From DATKCN01 sp035513175 (lineage in GTDB: Bacteria > Chloroflexota > Chloroflexia > Thermomicrobiales > CFX8): a DNA stretch of 20,591 bases. Of the stretch, positions 16,862-20,591 are shown in pieces (the first letter of the stretch is position 1; the number at the start of each line of letters is the position of its first letter). The stretch covers positions 1-20,591 of the forward strand of contig DATKCN010000328.1 of NCBI GenBank assembly GCA_035513175.1, written 5' to 3'. The notes beneath the pieces are model-generated. The model ran no database searches and was not told where the DNA came from. It was given only the letters and a program-made list of their open reading frames with translations. The position numbers and the translations under genes were made by a program.

Positions 16862-18289
16862 TTATCCAAACCAGACCTGCTCACTACCGACACGTTCGAC
16901 ACGCGTGCCGAGCGCTCCTTGAACCAGCTCTTCGGCCGCGCACAATCCCATTTCCATGACGTGGTCGGTGTTCACGTAGCGGAACAGTGCCTGCCGACCC
17001 GCGTTCACCAAATTGTCATAATCCGCGAGATGATAGGCCATGTGCCCAATCTTGGCCTCGAAGTCGCGGTCATACGTTGGGTAGGCATGGGACAGGCGGC
17101 GGAAAAAGTGTCCAGTGACCTGATGCGCTTCGATCAATCCGGCTTGCGCTAACTCTCGAACCGCCCGCTTGAAGATCTCGTCCTCTGGCATGTTCCAGAC
17201 TTCGTCGCCGATGTCGCAGGTGATTTCGAGCGTGACCGACGTCTTGTCATCCGGGACAGTGGCCTCACTGAAGTTGCGCATCTCCGAGATACGGTTGAAG
17301 ATCATGGGCCCAGGGAAATACACCCAGTGGTCGTCGGTGACGCTCGGCTTGTCGATCTCCAGGAACAGGAAGATCATCGCTCGATATTCGAGGGAGCGAG
17401 CGGCGGCCAGCACCTCGTCGGGCGGAGCGGGTCGCAGAAGCTGCACGAGCAGCGGCAGTGGCAGCGTCGAGACGACCGCATCGCATTCCTGTCGCAGTTC
17501 TTCGTCACCTTTGCGATAGTGGACGGCTCGAATCGCTGAACCATCGTGCTCTACGCCGGTAATGCGCGCGCCGGTGAGCAGATTCGCTCCGTGTTCCGAT
17601 GCCTTGCGCGCTAATCCTTCCGCGATCTGGCCAATGCCGTGCTTCGGGTACCAGAACGCGTTCTTGAACTCGGAGTGGTGGAATCCGTTGTCGCCTCGGC
17701 GAAGGTGCAATACCCGGAGGATCAGGTCCCAGAGATCGACCACGGCAACGCGCTGCGCCGCCCAACTCGCAGATAGGTCTCGTGGATGGCGTCCCCAAAC
17801 TTTAGCCGTATATGGCCCGAAGTAGATGTCATAGAGCCGCTTGCCGAACCGGTTCACAACCCAAGACTCGAATGAGTCATCCGGAGTTGGCCGGACCCGC
17901 TGCTTGGCGCGCGTCCACATGAAATCGAGCAGGGATGTCACGGCCAGGGTTTTGGGAAGGTGCGTGAGCAGGTTGCTCGCTGTCAGCGGGTAGTCGTACA
18001 GCGCGTTCATGAAGTACACGCGGGTCTTGCGTTGGCGGTCGAGCAGATCGTCGCCAACGAGCTCGCGAATGATGCTCAAAATGGCCGGATTCGTCGTGTG
18101 GAAGCGATGCGGGCCGAAGTCCCAGATATAGCCGTTCCGGCGCATGCTGCCGGCCATTCCCCCGAGCACAGGCGCCGCCTCGTACAGGTCAACTCCGACT
18201 CCTGCCTCGGCGAGCTTCCATGCGGCGCTGAGTCCAGCGACCCCGCCTCCAAGCACGGCAACTCGTTGCTCGCGACCAAGCTGCTCCAT
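16862..18289 (-). CDS. FAD-dependent oxidoreductase, UDP-galactopyranose mutase/protoporphyrinogen oxidase-like
   Basis: This 475-residue FAD protein has an N-terminal dinucleotide motif VAVLGGGVAGLSAAWKLAEA (10-29) and an acidic strand end DLYEA (34-38). Two segments resemble UDP-galactopyranose mutase: DFGPHRFHTTNPA (57-69) and GPYTAKVWGRHPRDLSAS (158-175), which recalls the mutase pattern YTxKxWGxxPxxLxAS. A C-terminal FAD-contact segment RYVNTDHVMEMGLCAAEEL is at 437-455. It is longer than classical mutases (about 370-400) and would be labelled amine oxidase or protoporphyrinogen oxidase by generic profiles. In this setting a nucleotide-sugar or lipid-linked sugar substrate is likelier than a porphyrin. 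The ATG at 18289 has AAGGGGCG upstream. It lies 13 bp after the acyltransferase stop and 35 bp before the radical SAM start. Confidence 0.88.
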   Translation of the reverse strand: MEQLGREQRVAVLGGGVAGLSAAWKLAEAGVGVDLYEAAPVLGGMAGSMRRNGYIWDFGPHRFHTTNPAILSIIRELVGDDLLDRQRKTRVYFMNALYDYPLTASNLLTHLPKTLAVTSLLDFMWTRAKQRVRPTPDDSFESWVVNRFGKRLYDIYFGPYTAKVWGRHPRDLSASWAAQRVAVVDLWDLILRVLHLRRGDNGFHHSEFKNAFWYPKHGIGQIAEGLARKASEHGANLLTGARITGVEHDGSAIRAVHYRKGDEELRQECDAVVSTLPLPLLVQLLRPAPPDEVLAAARSLEYRAMIFLFLEIDKPSVTDDHWVYFPGPMIFNRISEMRNFSEATVPDDKTSVTLEITCDIGDEVWNMPEDEIFKRAVRELAQAGLIEAHQVTGHFFRRLSHAYPTYDRDFEAKIGHMAYHLADYDNLVNAGRQALFRYVNTDHVMEMGLCAAEELVQGALGTRVERVGSEQVWFG

Positions 18290-18302
18290 TGACTCGCCCC
18301 TT

Positions 18303-19091
18303 CTACATGACTCGCCGGGACTGGCCGGTGCGAGCGGCGTTGTCTGCTACCATGCGAAGTGATTTCAGGATTGGCGGCGCGACATCGATCGGAGGATCAC
18401 AGTCGTCGATGACGCGAATGACGCGCGCAGGGACCCCGACCGCGACCGCGCCGTCGGGAACGTCGCGGGTGACGACGGCGCCGGCCCCGACGACGGCGTT
18501 GCGGCCTACTCGCACGCCGTCGGTGATGATGGCCCCGGCCCCAATCCATGCCCCGGTGTCGACCACGATGCCGCTGGCCCGCAATCCCTGCTCGATGATC
18601 GGCGTGCGAGTCGTCTGCGCGATGTGCTCTACCGCAAGAATCTGCACTTTCGGCGCGATTAGCACGTCGTCGCCGATGGAGACGCCACCCTGCCCGCGGA
18701 TGATTGACATCTCGCCGACGATGCAGCGCGCTCCGATCGCGATTCCGGCGTTTGGCAGATCGCGGAAGTTGTAAACATGCAGGATCGTTCCATGCATGAT
18801 CAGCGTGTCGTCGCCGATCGTGATGCCCCCGGGGCACGCGTGCAGATACGAGCCGTGATCGATATAGACGTTGCGACCAAGCCGGATGTTCTCGGTGTAG
18901 CACAACCGCACTGACGCCTCGATCGCGGGCGGGCTGTCAGCGTGAAGGATTAGCCGATACGCCGCAGCGCGCGCCGCGATTCCCGGCAGCGACGGCATCC
19001 ACGAGAACAGGCTGGTGACCGTCTCCTGAACCAGGTAGGCGCGGGTGTTCGATGCCTGAGTGCTGATATAGGCCTGGAGTCGTTTTCGCAC
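18303..19091 (-). CDS. Left-handed beta-helix (hexapeptide-repeat) acyltransferase, WbbJ/WcaF-like
   Basis: This protein of about 262 residues probably O- or N-acetylates a sugar of the polysaccharide. Hexapeptide repeats fill residues 68-222: IRLGRNVYIDHG, ITIGDDTLI, IAIGARCIVG, VSIGDDVLIAP, then WIGAGAIITDGVRVGRNAVV and VGVPARVI at the end. His146 in AVEHIAQTTRTPI fits the catalytic His region of this acetyltransferase family. I chose the GTG at 19091 because GGGGTGAGG lies about 9 bases upstream; the GTG at 19106, 15 bases before it, is the alternative. The open frame reaches to 19370, but its added part is Arg/Ser/Cys-rich and begins inside a hairpin, so it is not coding. It is the first gene of the run to 11501. 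Confidence 0.88.
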   Translation of the reverse strand: MRKRLQAYISTQASNTRAYLVQETVTSLFSWMPSLPGIAARAAAYRLILHADSPPAIEASVRLCYTENIRLGRNVYIDHGSYLHACPGGITIGDDTLIMHGTILHVYNFRDLPNAGIAIGARCIVGEMSIIRGQGGVSIGDDVLIAPKVQILAVEHIAQTTRTPIIEQGLRASGIVVDTGAWIGAGAIITDGVRVGRNAVVGAGAVVTRDVPDGAVAVGVPARVIRVIDDCDPPIDVAPPILKSLRMVADNAARTGQSRRVM

Positions 19092-19417
19092 CGGATAGTT
19101 CCTCACCCCTATCGATCGTGAACTCCCGGAGCGCAGTGTGATCACCGCGGGTGCGATTGAGGAGCCCGAACTGGTCGTCCACCAACAGGCTAGGAGGGAG
19201 GACTGACACGGTGTGTTGATGTGACCAGCAGAAGATTGACAACTTGTACAGCGCAGCGAACGTGACGGATTCCGGCCACCCCGGAGAGAATTACGCTTCC
19301 GCGGGCGTAGCGCGCCAGCCGCATACGCATGCCAGTCACGACAGATGACTACGCGCCAGCGTGTAGTCATCTGTCGGCAGGGCCTGTTGTACGCAGGTTG
19401 TCTTCAGGAGCCGGTTG
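19092..19417. other. Intergenic region between kelch gene and polysaccharide run
   Basis: These 326 bases separate the kelch protein stop from the acyltransferase start. They hold a strong inverted repeat at 19339-19376, described separately. A TTGTCA box on the minus strand (19237-19242) could be a -35 element for the acyltransferase run, but no convincing -10 follows at 16-18 bases. Positions about 19107-19210 have a coding-like third-base pattern in a frame other than that of the acyltransferase, starting only from GTG or TTG; I do not call a gene there. Confidence 0.6.
19339..19376. repeat. 38-bp inverted repeat with perfect 14-bp arms downstream of the kelch gene
   Basis: CGACAGATGACTAC (19339-19352) and GTAGTCATCTGTCG (19363-19376) are exact reverse complements around a 10-base spacer. 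On the minus strand the hairpin lies 42-79 bases after the kelch gene stop and about 250 bases before the acyltransferase start, so it may end or protect the kelch transcript. No T-run follows it on either strand, which argues against a textbook intrinsic terminator. It may also be a mobile-element remnant or an operator. Confidence 0.85.
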
Positions 19418-20591
19418 CTATCCGTTCCTGCGCCTTCGGCTCCAGCGACGACGCACGCTGGTTATCCGCACTGTCGCCACGGCGGCAGTCGACAGCCAGC
19501 GTCTTTCAGAACTCGCCAGATCGGTGTCATTCGTCGCTGCAACAGGCTCGTCGAAGGTAAAAGCCTCATGGGTAGTGGAGAAGGAGCCGCCCTGGGTTGG
19601 CCCACCACCGGGGACGTAGACGGTCCCATTGACGGTCGCCCCGTTGGTTCCATGGCGTGGCGTCGTCATGGATGTCAGGGAGCGCCAGGTGTTGGTGACG
19701 GGGTCATACTCCTGGTTTTCGGAGAAGACGCCACTGGGATCAGCCTGGTTGCCCTCGCCACCGAAGACGATGACGCGACCGTTGAGCACGGCGGCCCCGT
19801 GCCCGCCACGGGCCGTCGGCATGGGGGCCATCGTCTCCCAGCTATCGCTGACCGGATCGTAACGCTCATTCACGGCGGTAATGGCGTTGATGTCAGTGGC
19901 ACGTCCACCGATGACGTAGAACTGGCCATTGACGACGGCGGCATTGACGTGATCGCGAGCGGTTGGCATCGGGGTCAGGTCGGCCCAAGCGTTGCTGGCC
20001 GGATCGTAGACGGAGAGGTGGTTGACGGCGACGCTGCCACTGAGCCCACCGGCGACGTAGAGCTTGCCGTCGATGACGCCGACCGCCATGGAGCCGAGGG
20101 CGCGGGGTAGGTTGGCCTTCTGAGTCCAGGTGTTGCTGGAGGGATCGTAGGCATAGAGGGTGTTGACGGACGGGCCGGGCCAGCCGGTCAATCCGCCAAC
20201 CAGGTAGACCTGACCATTGATGGTGGCGGCGCCGACGTGGTCGAGGGCTGGGCCAGGATAGGGAGCGATCTCTTCCCAGGCAGCCGTGGTCGGGTCGTAG
20301 ACGAAGGCGGCGTTGCTGCGGCCGGATGGACCGAGGCCGCCGAGGACGTAGATCTTGCCGCTGGCCTCGGTCACGCCGACCTCGGCGCGCGCCTCTGGGA
20401 GTGGTGGCAGGGTGATCCACTGGCCGAGATTCTCACTGGCCCCATCACTGGTGGTGAAGGACCACGAGGCCGCTGTCTCGAGCGGGTTGCCGGCCAGGTC
20501 GGTGGCAGTGGTGGAGACGGTGACCGTGTAGGTCGTCTCGGTCGCCAGCGCGGTGCTGGGCGTGAAGGTCATGACGGTGCCGGTCCCGTTC
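19418..20591 (-). CDS. Secreted SbsA-type Ig-like/kelch-repeat beta-propeller protein, 5' end beyond window
   Basis: About 390 C-terminal residues are visible and the frame stays open to the right edge, so the start is missing. The first part is a bacterial Ig-like domain of the SbsA/Big_5 type (TFTPSTALATETTYTVTV, then ATDLAGNPLE and SWSFTTSDG). Six kelch units follow, each with a hydrophobic strand, a GG pair, a Tyr-Asp-Pro and a Trp. Examples are KIYVLGGLGPSG, QVYLVGGLTG, KLYVAGGLSG, QFYVIGGRAT, RVIVFGGEGN and TVYVPGGGPT, with YDPxxxxW between. Six units would close a six-bladed propeller. After EAFTFDEP a tail of about 40 residues ends in RRRWSRRRRNG without a hydrophobic stretch. It is likely an extracellular structural or adhesive protein, in a transcript separate from the polysaccharide genes. 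Confidence 0.88.
   Translation of the reverse strand, partial: NGTGTVMTFTPSTALATETTYTVTVSTTATDLAGNPLETAASWSFTTSDGASENLGQWITLPPLPEARAEVGVTEASGKIYVLGGLGPSGRSNAAFVYDPTTAAWEEIAPYPGPALDHVGAATINGQVYLVGGLTGWPGPSVNTLYAYDPSSNTWTQKANLPRALGSMAVGVIDGKLYVAGGLSGSVAVNHLSVYDPASNAWADLTPMPTARDHVNAAVVNGQFYVIGGRATDINAITAVNERYDPVSDSWETMAPMPTARGGHGAAVLNGRVIVFGGEGNQADPSGVFSENQEYDPVTNTWRSLTSMTTPRHGTNGATVNGTVYVPGGGPTQGGSFSTTHEAFTFDEPVAATNDTDLASSERRWLSTAAVATVRITSVRRRWSRRRRNG

Noticed and set aside
19092..19370. Extended N-terminus of the acyltransferase up to 19370
   Set aside because: The extra 93 residues are Arg/Ser/Cys-rich and unlike the family. They begin inside the hairpin at 19339-19376, and a GTG with a good ribosome site exists at 19091.
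1..20591. CRISPR array, tRNA, rRNA, insertion sequence or phage genes
   Set aside because: I saw no regularly spaced identical repeats, no tRNA-like cloverleaf, and no transposase, integrase or phage protein motifs. The repeated DNA in 19418-20591 is explained by kelch units.

Overview
The window looks like part of a cell-surface polysaccharide (exopolysaccharide/capsule-type) locus from a GC-rich bacterium. Every gene I can support lies on the minus strand, so transcription runs from the right edge to the left. The mix suggests a monoderm such as Chloroflexota, possibly Thermomicrobia-like: a fused Wzz/tyrosine-kinase-type protein, a WcaJ-type priming transferase, no outer-membrane export gene, large GT-C membrane proteins, and a secreted Ig-like/kelch protein. 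This placement is inferred from gene content and composition; no phylogenetic marker is present.

Layout in transcription order. (1) 20591-19418: 3' part of a secreted SbsA-type Ig-like plus six-unit kelch propeller protein. A 326-bp gap with a strong hairpin (19339-19376) separates it from the rest. (2) 19091-11501: a tight run of hexapeptide acyltransferase, UDP-galactopyranose-mutase-like FAD enzyme, B12-binding radical SAM enzyme, GT4 glycosyltransferase, O-antigen ligase/polymerase-like membrane protein and GT2 glycosyltransferase. (3) After a 92-bp gap, 11408-6701: two GT-C-type membrane proteins and a membrane-anchored Asp-box (BNR) propeller protein, joined by 4-bp and 1-bp overlaps. 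(4) After a 109-bp gap, 6591-3657: the Wzz/BY-kinase-like protein and a second GT4. (5) After a 114-bp gap with a 28-bp near-perfect palindrome, 3542-1: a third GT4, the polyprenyl-phosphate sugar-1-phosphate transferase, and an NAD-dependent sugar epimerase/dehydratase cut by the left edge.

Working model: the sugar transferase starts the repeat unit on undecaprenyl phosphate. The three GT4 enzymes and the GT2 enzyme extend it, the GT-C proteins may add sugars from polyprenyl carriers outside the membrane, and the Wzy/WaaL-like protein polymerises or ligates the product. The Wzz/kinase-like protein would control chain length. The acyltransferase, FAD enzyme and radical SAM enzyme are candidate tailoring enzymes. 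No flippase (Wzx or ABC) is visible, so it must lie outside the window or be supplied in trans.

The least ordinary features are the radical SAM/FAD/acyltransferase trio, the kinase-like protein with an altered Walker A' motif and no tyrosine tail, the anchored Asp-box protein coupled to GT-C genes, and two strong intergenic inverted repeats that are not classical terminators. I see no tRNA, rRNA, CRISPR array, transposase or phage gene.
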